DNA of 6,574 nt from the NCBI GenBank assembly GCA_946562005.1, contig CAMNVD010000060.1, forward strand, positions 1 to 6,574. The letters are read 5' to 3'. The DNA is from an uncultured Clostridia bacterium (GTDB taxonomy: Bacteria > Bacillota > Dehalobacteriia > UBA4068 > JAAVYR01). The notes beneath the pieces are model-generated. The model was not told where the DNA came from, did not search any database, and worked only from the letters and a program-made list of their open reading frames with translations. The translations under genes and the position numbers were made by a program. The number at the start of each line of letters is the position of its first letter. The first letter of the stretch is position 1. This document shows, one piece after another, positions 1 to 6,574 of the stretch.

Positions 1-2735
1 ATATCCTGTCGTATTTCCCTCACCGGAAGTTCTATTTGCTTACGTAAAGGCCCGCCGTCCCGATGACGAATTACCGTTTGCGCCACCCAATCCAAGGGAG
101 ATTTGCTATTACGGATGCTATCAAAAGTCAATGTAATCCCAGGTGCGTCACAACCTTCTGCCCAACTTAAGATGGATTTTTCCAGATTTAGACAACTGCC
201 AATCAGGCAAAGACGGTCTCTAGCCCGCGTCAACGCCACATACAAAATCCGCAGCTCCTCGCCTAACGTTTCCTCCTTAGTCTTTTGCATGATGGCAACC
301 TTTGGCAATGTCTGATATTTGACATGGTTTTGCCGGTCAATGGACACAATCCCCATACCCAAATCACGATGAAGCAGTACATCCCCTATGGTATCCTGCA
401 TATTAAACTTCCGTCCCAGACCAGCAACAAACACAACCGGAAACTCTAATCCCTTAGAATGATGAATACTCATAATTCGTACTGTCGCTTCTCCGCCGCC
501 CGAAACAGGAGAGGTAAAACTACAGCTTCCCGCTGCTGTCATTTTCTCCATAAAGCAAACAAAGCCATAAAACCCCCGATAAGACTGTTCATCATATTCC
601 TTAGCCCGTTGATAAAATGCATTTAAATTTGCTTGCCGCACTGCCCCGCCAGGCAGCAATCCTACCCACTGGAACAAATGATACTCCTGATAAATCGTTG
701 TCAATAAATCTGTAACAGGCCGGTGCATCGCAATGTATCGTAATCTTTCTAGCTTACTTAAAAAGGCATCAACTTTTTCTTGCAGCAGCGAGGCTACGTC
801 CTTTTCCTTCACCGCTAATAAACCATCATAGAGCAATCCCTTTTCCCCGATGCGAATAGTAGCCACCTCATCAGGCGTAAATCCACCAAAGATAGAAAGC
901 ATCACGCCAGCTAAAGGTATGTCCTGATAAGGATTATCTATTACTTGCAAAATGGAAGAAATCAATACAATCTCCGGTGCCTCTCCATCCCCATCATTGA
1001 CTTCTGCCAAGCAGGGAATCCCTAATAACCGAAGCTCCTCTTGAAAAATACCAGCCCAGGTTTTCGTGCTACGCAAGAGAATCACCATATCATCGTAACC
1101 ATACCCTTCCTCTATGAGACGAAGGATTTTCTGCCCAACCACTCTTGCTTCCCGCTGAGCAGTGGAGGCATCCTCCTCTTCTGCCGCCTTTGCTTCCTTG
1201 ACATCAATGATGTCCAGCTCGATAGGGTAAGGTTTGCTATCGGTTCTCCGAGGTACCAAATAAGCCCCCTCGTCATAGTCGATTTCTGTAACGGCACTAT
1301 GCATCAGCTGGGAAAATACAAAATTGATACCTTTCAGGATTTCTCCCTGACTACGAAAATTAGCAGCCAGATCAATTTTCTTGCCACCAGTTTCCTCGCT
1401 ATAGGCTAAATATTTTTCCAGAAATAACCCAGGCTCCGCTAGGCGGAAACGATAAATACTCTGCTTCACATCACCAACAAAGAAACGATTATTTCCTCTG
1501 GATACCATTTGCAGAATAGCTTCCTGGGCGCAGTTAATATCCTGGTATTCATCAACTAAGACCTCAATAAATCGGTCTCTCAGCGCTTGCGCAATACCAT
1601 TACCTTCCTCTTCTAAAAGTAGCAAAGCAAAATGCTCTAAATCAGAAAAATCTACCAACGCCTTTTTCTGCTTTACAGCCTGGAGGCGCCTATAAAAGTC
1701 TATTGTCAGATGGACAAATGTATCCACTACCGGGTAAAGGCTGTGGATTTGTTGCAGATTTTCCCCATTGTCAGCCAGGAAAATATCATCTTTCCAATGC
1801 AGAGCGATAGCCTTTGCTTTATCCCGATAGGCTTTTGCCTGCTCCTTTAAGGATATATCACACTTTCCCTTTAGGCGAAGGGTAGCAAAACATAAAGAGG
1901 AAAAGACTTTGGCGCCATCCCATTCCCTTCCCAGCAGTTGCTGCCACACCTCGGTCAACATATCTTTTTCCGCTTCTAACTGAGACAGGTAGCTTTCTGG
2001 GCCATCAGGCTTTGCAGCAATGCCCATAGCAGTTTCCAGGAAACCGATGGCTTCTTTTAGTTCTGCCACACATCGCCGCCGCAAAAATACAGACCAGGCA
2101 GAACCAGCAAGGTCTTCTTCACTAGCAAGGGCATATTGAGTGCTTAAAGATTCTAGCCATTGCACAGGCTTCGGCTGACTTAGGCTAAACTGGTACAGCT
2201 CTAAAATAATCTTCCGCACCAATTCATCTTCTCTGCCACCATAAGCTTCCACCAACGATAAAAAGGAGTCTTCCTTCTGCGCATAGGCCTCCTCTAATAA
2301 ATCGTCCAATACCTCCTCTATCAAGAAATCTTTTTCTATTTCATTAGCAATGGTAAACTTCGCAGGTAACCCCACCAATAAATAATGCTCTCTTAATAAA
2401 TCCAAACAAAAGGAGTGCAGCGTGGTAATGGAGGCAATATTGAGCAAAGATAACTGTTTCTGCAAATATTGAGCAAGAGAACGGTCTGTAGTTTCTTTCA
2501 ACCGCTGAAACAGAGCATTACCGATACGCTGCCGCATCTCTGCTGCCGCAGCATTGGTAAAAGTTACTACCAGTAAACGGTTGATATCTACCGGATTTTT
2601 TTCATCAACAATTCGCTGGATGATTCGTTCGACCAATACGGCCGTTTTACCAGAACCTGCCCCTGCCGATACCAGAAGATTGCCATCTCTCCAGGTAATA
2701 GCATTTTGTTGTTCTGCTGTCCAGCTAGGTTTCAT
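1..2735 (-). CDS. addA: AddA, helicase-nuclease subunit A (partial; C-terminus beyond the left edge)
   Basis: AddA is the ATP-driven 3'-5' superfamily 1 helicase of the AddAB complex, which unwinds and resects double-strand breaks for RecA-dependent recombination. I translated the frame from the ATG at 2735 to the window edge: 911 codons plus two bases, with no stop or frameshift. Visible helicase motifs, in order: Q motif WTAEQQNAI (5-13); Walker A SAGAGSGKT with K30; motif Ia VVTFTNAAA (about 50-58); TLHSFC (105-110); DFSDL (362-366); motif II DEYQD (395-399); motif III GDVKQSIYRFR (421-431); motif IV NFRS (459-462); the AddA-typical DNPYQDIPL (600-608); motif V IHHSKGLEFP (757-766); motif VI YVALTRARDRL (832-842). 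Family members are about 1,200-1,250 residues, so the missing part is the C-terminal RecB-like nuclease domain. The start is supported by an AGGAGG nine bases upstream and by family-like placement of the Q motif. The gene overlaps addB by 11 bases and is probably co-translated with it. UvrD, PcrA or RecB are excluded by the AddA-specific motifs and the adjacent addB. Confidence 0.97.
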   Translation of the reverse strand, partial: MKPSWTAEQQNAITWRDGNLLVSAGAGSGKTAVLVERIIQRIVDEKNPVDINRLLVVTFTNAAAAEMRQRIGNALFQRLKETTDRSLAQYLQKQLSLLNIASITTLHSFCLDLLREHYLLVGLPAKFTIANEIEKDFLIEEVLDDLLEEAYAQKEDSFLSLVEAYGGREDELVRKIILELYQFSLSQPKPVQWLESLSTQYALASEEDLAGSAWSVFLRRRCVAELKEAIGFLETAMGIAAKPDGPESYLSQLEAEKDMLTEVWQQLLGREWDGAKVFSSLCFATLRLKGKCDISLKEQAKAYRDKAKAIALHWKDDIFLADNGENLQQIHSLYPVVDTFVHLTIDFYRRLQAVKQKKALVDFSDLEHFALLLLEEEGNGIAQALRDRFIEVLVDEYQDINCAQEAILQMVSRGNNRFFVGDVKQSIYRFRLAEPGLFLEKYLAYSEETGGKKIDLAANFRSQGEILKGINFVFSQLMHSAVTEIDYDEGAYLVPRRTDSKPYPIELDIIDVKEAKAAEEEDASTAQREARVVGQKILRLIEEGYGYDDMVILLRSTKTWAGIFQEELRLLGIPCLAEVNDGDGEAPEIVLISSILQVIDNPYQDIPLAGVMLSIFGGFTPDEVATIRIGEKGLLYDGLLAVKEKDVASLLQEKVDAFLSKLERLRYIAMHRPVTDLLTTIYQEYHLFQWVGLLPGGAVRQANLNAFYQRAKEYDEQSYRGFYGFVCFMEKMTAAGSCSFTSPVSGGGEATVRIMSIHHSKGLEFPVVFVAGLGRKFNMQDTIGDVLLHRDLGMGIVSIDRQNHVKYQTLPKVAIMQKTKEETLGEELRILYVALTRARDRLCLIGSCLNLEKSILSWAEGCDAPGITLTFDSIRNSKSPLDWVAQTVIRHRDGGPLRKQIELPVREIRQD

Positions 2736-5700
2736 CTACAGCCCCCTCCTCTCTTTGGATTTGCTGCCATACTTCATCCTCGGTCAGCACCTTTTCATAA
2801 CCAGGCGCCTGTAAGTCTCTGGAAAAGCTACAAACAGCTTTAAAATCACAATAAGTGCAAGCGTCAAAATTCCCCTGCTTCCAAGGCTTCACCCCGATAT
2901 AGCCTTCTATTAGCTGTTGTCCCGCCTTTTCTAAGAGCCGAAGCGTATGCCGCTCAAGGGACACCATTTGCTCAGCTGTCAGTCCTGGTGAATTTTTACG
3001 AAAATCTCCTTCCTGGTTTACAGCAATGGGAATCACACTAGAAATGCCGTCAATATCTTTATCTGCAAGCAACACCGCTTCCATATCCTTCACAGCAATG
3101 CCGCTCATTTTAAACTCCTTTAACCAAGCATTTTTCGCCTCTTCCGTGTCCAACCGCTGACCGCTTTTTACCATGGCGTCTTTCAGTGTAAAATAATACA
3201 CCCCAGCGCTCTGAGCCTCTTTTCCTTTGGTGATAACCATACTATTACTTAAGACCACTTGCATATAGAGTAAAAGCTGCATCTTTAAACCATAGAAAAT
3301 ATCGTTTAAGGTTAAGTTTTTATCGCTGGACTTATAGTCTACCACTCGCAACCAGGTTTTTTCCCCCGACTGGGCGCAGTCCACCCGGTCGATAGCGCCA
3401 GAGATGATTAGTCTACCTCCGCCTGGTAAATCCAGGGTAAGGGCAGGTAAATCCTTTTCCTCTCCAAAGGACAGCTCCCAAGCAATCGGTGTAAATTCCC
3501 CTTGCTGCAATTGAGCCCCCATGGCTAGCATGACAGTAGCAATAAGCCGGGCAAGTTTGCCCTGGAGATAGGCATATTTGGCTGCATTTTCTGTAATATC
3601 TCCCCAATATTCAACGGCAAGAGCGGCTACCGCCTCCTCAGCAAGGGCGAGCGCTTCCTCCTGGGATAAGTCCGCCCAAGTCAAATTCTGCCGGGCCAAC
3701 GCCTTCCCAGTATAAGCTAATGTTTCGTGGAAGATGCTGCCAGTTTCAGCACGTCCAGGCTGATATTTTGACCGCTTTTTCAACTGCAACCCAAAGCCGG
3801 CAAAGTGAGCAAAAGGACATTGTTGAAACTTCTCTAACCGAGAAATGCTGGAATATACCTGCCTGCCATAAAGACGGCCTACCACAGCAGGAGAAAGATA
3901 AGAAACTGCCTCCGTTTCCAGCAAAACTTTTTTCAGCTTATCCACTTTCCCTTGATAGTCCGGACTTTGCAGATAATCGTTATAAACACTATACCAAAAA
4001 TCTGCCATCGTCCGTCCTTTTTTCACTTCCCGCAACACACTACCTAAAGAGGCAAAATCATATTCGCCACCCGCCAGTAATTGATAATCCTGTAAATCTT
4101 CTGCTTTACCGGAAAAATAAGTCTCCTGCAAAGCAGGAAACATTTCTCTGATTTTACCCACAGCAAGACAAGGAAGCAGAGCCCCGCCTTTTTCGTCCGC
4201 CATGGCATAAGAGAGAAACAACCGTTCCCTGCTTCTGGTTACCCCGATATAGAGCAAATATTCTTCGATATATTGTCGTTTATCTCGGTTAGGCCCTAAG
4301 AGAATACCATACTTTTCCAGTGCATCCCGCTCCCCACTGGAGAAAAAGCCATCTTCTCCGCTTTTTGCAGGAAAAAGACCTTCATTGAGCCCGATAACAA
4401 AACTGCATTTCACCTCCGACATACGGCTGTTTTCCACATCACTAATGAAAACGCCATCTAAGGCAGGCGGTGTCATAGCAATTTTCATTTCCCGGAAACC
4501 TTGGTCTAATAGCGGCAAAATCTCCTCTGCTGTATAGACGCTTTCCCCCATGAATGTCTCAACCTGCGCTAAAAAATCATCTACTGCTTCATAACAACGT
4601 TGATGGATTTCTGCGTCAATCAAGTTACCCATTGCCAGATCACGTTCATACCAACGATTAATTTTTTGTTCTGCCTGCAAGCTTGCTAACAACTGCCGGA
4701 TACAATTTACCAGCTCTTTTCCAGTTACCGGATGGCTGATACCCTCCGCAAAAGCCTCCAAAGGACGAAGAACTTCTCGACGCAAACAATTGATATAGCC
4801 AAGGTCATATTTTTCTGCCTCTTGCCAAGACTTCGGGATATAGGTCCAGTCCTTTTTTTGCCGCCACCGTTGATAGTTAATGCCGGCCGCTAACGTATAG
4901 GTTTCCAAGATATCAATATCATTTCTATTTTCCCAGGCCAGTCCACATTTCAAATAACGCAGCACGCTATCAGACCGCCATTTTTCGGTCACAACCTCTA
5001 GTGCAGTACGAATCAACTCTACCAAAGGATGATAATAAAGAGACCTCTTTTCATCGATGTAAATAGGAATCCCCATCTGCCCAAAGACTTTTTTTATCAG
5101 ACTTTGATATATGGTTACATCTCTGGTAATAATAGCAAAATCTCGATAATGCCAATGATTTTCTCGGGCTAACTGACGAATCTTCCGAGCAGCATAGATG
5201 ATTTCACTTTCTCTATCACTAGCTTTACATAAGCCTATCTCTTTACAAACATCCTCCTCCTCATATCTTCTGACTGGATAGGTCAAAAGGCCGCACTCCA
5301 GATGGCGCAGAGCAGGACAACCCTGATAACGTCGACACTGAGACAAAATAACCTCTTTTTCAATAAAGACTCCCTCCGCCTTAGCATCAGCTAGAAGCCG
5401 CTCCCGTGCCTGATAAATATGATAAAAAGCATTTTGAGGAGAAATAGCCGGATAATGCAATATGTCTGCTGGCAGGCAAAAAGTAGCCGTCACGTCTTTG
5501 CAATACTTCGCAAGGGCAACCAGCACTAATTGCTCCTGCCGACTAAAGGTAGCAAAGCTATCTACCCAAATCACAGCATCTTTCAGCCATACACTATGAG
5601 GGATTTCCGCTAGCAGCTGAGTGAGAATCTCCTCATGATCTAAATATCCCGTCTCCTGAAACTGTCGCCAGTCCTCATAAAGCAGGCAAATATCCGCTAA

Positions 5701-6210
5701 CTTCTCCGCAAAAACCCGGTTAAACTCCTGAGAGATTTTATTGTTTTCATCATTGGGCCTAGCCACAGATTCCCGCTCACTGATGGCCTGTAGCTGTAAA
5801 GGGGAAATGCAATACTGTTGAAACTCCTTAAATAGACTACTGATTTCTACAGCAAGACCAGCATTAGCCGCTGCATTTTTAAGGCCCACCAGTTGGTCCT
5901 GCCGTTTTTTTATCAGCTCCGAAAGCACCATAATACGGCCCATTTCATTCATATAGGTAGGCTGCACCAGGGATTTTTTCGTCAATAAAAGATGAGCAAG
6001 TCGCTGAAAGCTTAGCACTTGCCCACGAATGCTACCATAGTTATCCACTAGCGATACGAGCATTTTTTCATAGCTAAAGCTAGCTTGCTCCGGCACCAGC
6101 ATGATACAGGGCGCACCAAGAGGAGCCGCTGCTAAATGATGTTTCATCTCTTCCCAACAATAGTGTGTTTTTCCTGTTCCGGCCCCGCCAATCACAAATC
6201 TTAATGCCAC
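2725..6210 (-). CDS. addB: AddB, helicase-nuclease subunit B (complete)
   Basis: AddB partners AddA in end resection, supplying a second nuclease and, by family knowledge, the Chi-recognition scaffold. Numbering is from the GTG at 6210, giving 1161 residues, close to the usual 1,150-1,170. The N-terminal Walker A is GGAGTGKT (8-15, K14). The rest of the helicase half is degenerate: the motif II position reads VDSF (about 216-219) without the DE pair, as expected for the family. GLNEGLFP (607-614) and GVTRSRERL (656-664) are the remnants of motifs V and VI. The C-terminal RecB-like nuclease shows H828 (GSIFHETL), D941 (GAIDRVD), D958 and K960 (VVDYKSS) and Q978 (KMQLLLY). Four cysteines, C798 (QQCPF), C1118, C1121 and C1127 (CTYCDFKAVC), match the iron-sulfur ligands of B. 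subtilis AddB in number and spacing. An ATG at 6225 would add five residues (MEELT), but those codons contain the likely Shine-Dalgarno sequence. The phosphatase gene lies just upstream and addA overlaps the 3' end. No damage is seen. Confidence 0.98.
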   Translation of the reverse strand: MALRFVIGGAGTGKTHYCWEEMKHHLAAAPLGAPCIMLVPEQASFSYEKMLVSLVDNYGSIRGQVLSFQRLAHLLLTKKSLVQPTYMNEMGRIMVLSELIKKRQDQLVGLKNAAANAGLAVEISSLFKEFQQYCISPLQLQAISERESVARPNDENNKISQEFNRVFAEKLADICLLYEDWRQFQETGYLDHEEILTQLLAEIPHSVWLKDAVIWVDSFATFSRQEQLVLVALAKYCKDVTATFCLPADILHYPAISPQNAFYHIYQARERLLADAKAEGVFIEKEVILSQCRRYQGCPALRHLECGLLTYPVRRYEEEDVCKEIGLCKASDRESEIIYAARKIRQLARENHWHYRDFAIITRDVTIYQSLIKKVFGQMGIPIYIDEKRSLYYHPLVELIRTALEVVTEKWRSDSVLRYLKCGLAWENRNDIDILETYTLAAGINYQRWRQKKDWTYIPKSWQEAEKYDLGYINCLRREVLRPLEAFAEGISHPVTGKELVNCIRQLLASLQAEQKINRWYERDLAMGNLIDAEIHQRCYEAVDDFLAQVETFMGESVYTAEEILPLLDQGFREMKIAMTPPALDGVFISDVENSRMSEVKCSFVIGLNEGLFPAKSGEDGFFSSGERDALEKYGILLGPNRDKRQYIEEYLLYIGVTRSRERLFLSYAMADEKGGALLPCLAVGKIREMFPALQETYFSGKAEDLQDYQLLAGGEYDFASLGSVLREVKKGRTMADFWYSVYNDYLQSPDYQGKVDKLKKVLLETEAVSYLSPAVVGRLYGRQVYSSISRLEKFQQCPFAHFAGFGLQLKKRSKYQPGRAETGSIFHETLAYTGKALARQNLTWADLSQEEALALAEEAVAALAVEYWGDITENAAKYAYLQGKLARLIATVMLAMGAQLQQGEFTPIAWELSFGEEKDLPALTLDLPGGGRLIISGAIDRVDCAQSGEKTWLRVVDYKSSDKNLTLNDIFYGLKMQLLLYMQVVLSNSMVITKGKEAQSAGVYYFTLKDAMVKSGQRLDTEEAKNAWLKEFKMSGIAVKDMEAVLLADKDIDGISSVIPIAVNQEGDFRKNSPGLTAEQMVSLERHTLRLLEKAGQQLIEGYIGVKPWKQGNFDACTYCDFKAVCSFSRDLQAPGYEKVLTEDEVWQQIQREEGAVDET
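2745..2750 (-). promoter_or_regulatory. Ribosome binding site of addA, inside the addB coding region
   Basis: The minus strand reads AGGAGG, nine bases before the addA ATG at 2735. It lies within the last codons of addB (the EEGAVDET end). Its position means ribosomes finishing addB arrive at the addA start, which would favour translational coupling and balanced subunit production. Confidence 0.85.
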
Positions 6211-6216
6211 TGTCAG

Positions 6217-6223
6217 CTCCTCC
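6217..6223 (-). promoter_or_regulatory. Ribosome binding site deciding the addB start
   Basis: On the minus strand this reads GGAGGAG, followed by six bases (CTGACA) and then GTG at 6210-6208. This is a near-perfect Shine-Dalgarno sequence at ideal spacing. The competing ATG at 6225-6223 shares its final G with this site and is preceded only by a weak GGGGT about eleven bases upstream. The GTG start gives a protein beginning MALRFVIGGAGTGKT, which puts the Walker A lysine at residue 14, as I recall for B. subtilis AddB. Confidence 0.8.
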
Positions 6224-6242
6224 ATATCTTTATCTTACCCCA

Positions 6243-6574
6243 TTACAGCAAAGGAACCTGCTCCTCTTTACCATTAACAAATCTACTCACATAAGAAAAT
6301 CCACAGGCCTGCAATAAGTCATAGGCTGTCTTGATATCCATAGCCACGTGCTCTGCACGGTGTGCGTCAGAACCACAAGTGATAATATGCCCACCCAGAT
6401 CTCGATAACGCTTTAGGATGGTGATATCCGGATGCATACTGCCTACCCCATAACGAAGTCCGGCTGTATTAACCTCCAGTCCCTTGCCTTGCTGAATCAA
6501 TGCCTGCAAAATTTCATCTATCATATCACCGAATTTCTCATAGTCAATGGTGTTATCCCCATAGCCACGATATC
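6243..6574 (-). CDS. PHP-domain phosphatase, HisJ/HisK histidinol-phosphatase-like (partial; N-terminus beyond the right edge)
   Basis: Only the last 109 residues are in the window, ending in TAA at 6245-6243. The frame stays open to the right edge, so the ATG at 6524 is an internal methionine: coding continues upstream of it with YRGYGDNTIDYEKFGD. The visible part matches the C-terminal part of a PHP (polymerase and histidinol phosphatase) TIM-barrel metal hydrolase. It has LEVNTAGLR (glutamate codon at 6474-6476), then ILKRYRDLGGHIITCGSDAH, in which the Asp and His of GSDAH (6360-6374) are the family's metal ligands. A closing helix and strand follow. This pattern is typical of HisJ/HisK-type histidinol-phosphate phosphatases, which remove phosphate from L-histidinol phosphate in histidine synthesis. 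Other PHP phosphoesterases share it, and the N-terminal metal motifs cannot be seen, so the substrate is inferred. No his genes are in view. The stop is 32 bases from the preferred addB start, so the two genes probably share a transcript. Confidence 0.85.
   Translation of the reverse strand, partial: YRGYGDNTIDYEKFGDMIDEILQALIQQGKGLEVNTAGLRYGVGSMHPDITILKRYRDLGGHIITCGSDAHRAEHVAMDIKTAYDLLQACGFSYVSRFVNGKEEQVPLL

Noticed and set aside
103..315. 70-codon plus-strand open frame at the left end
   Set aside because: It is antisense to the addA motif VI region and shows no protein-family signature.
1041..1409. 122-codon plus-strand open frame opposite addA
   Set aside because: It is antisense to intact addA sequence between motifs III and IV and downstream of them, and its translation has no recognisable domain.
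1..2735. Possible truncation or pseudogene of addA, since no stop codon is found in the window
   Set aside because: The frame is open from the ATG to the edge with all helicase motifs intact; the missing nuclease end is due to the window boundary.
2554..2814. 86-codon plus-strand open frame across the addA/addB junction
   Set aside because: It spans the antisense of the Walker A region and the addB tail; no independent coding signal.
3720..4151. 143-codon plus-strand open frame opposite addB
   Set aside because: It lies fully antisense to a well-supported conserved gene, has no family-like motifs or convincing start context, and reads as a shadow of the addB codons.
6211..6242. Possible terminator or promoter between the phosphatase gene and addB
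   Set aside because: The gap is too short and AT-rich without a stem-loop or recognisable -35/-10 pair; it holds only the addB ribosome binding site.
1..6574. Candidate Chi sites (AGCGG, the B. subtilis Chi) noticed on both strands
   Set aside because: A five-base word is expected many times by chance in this length, and the Chi sequence of this organism is unknown.

Overview
The window is almost entirely coding, all on the minus strand. It holds one gene-dense operon segment, read right to left: the 3' end of a PHP-family phosphatase gene, a complete addB, and the first 911 codons of addA, which runs off the left edge. The AddAB family, the gene order addB then addA, strong AGGAGG-type ribosome binding sites, and an AddB that follows the Bacillus subtilis layout closely all point to a Firmicute (Bacillota). 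The Firmicute-type AddA sequence with moderate base composition would fit Negativicutes or Clostridia, but the genus cannot be fixed from this window.

Layout: 6574-6243 is the C-terminal 109 residues of a HisJ/HisK-like PHP phosphatase. 6210-2725 is addB, starting at a GTG behind a strong Shine-Dalgarno sequence rather than at the ATG at 6225. 2735-1 is addA, which overlaps the end of addB by 11 bases and has its ribosome binding site inside addB. There is no gap longer than about 32 bases, and I see no promoter, terminator, RNA gene, mobile element, CRISPR or repeat array.

Together AddA and AddB form the helicase-nuclease that resects double-strand DNA ends and, on meeting a Chi sequence, leaves a 3' single-stranded tail for RecA. 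AddA is the active superfamily 1 motor with its own nuclease, which lies beyond the left edge. AddB has a degenerate helicase fold, a second nuclease and a four-cysteine iron-sulfur cluster. All key residues visible in both genes are intact. The phosphatase is a co-directional neighbour with no obvious functional link to DNA repair.

I find no undescribed system here. The region is ordinary housekeeping DNA; the points worth a look concern the addB start site, the coupled overlap and the neighbour gene.
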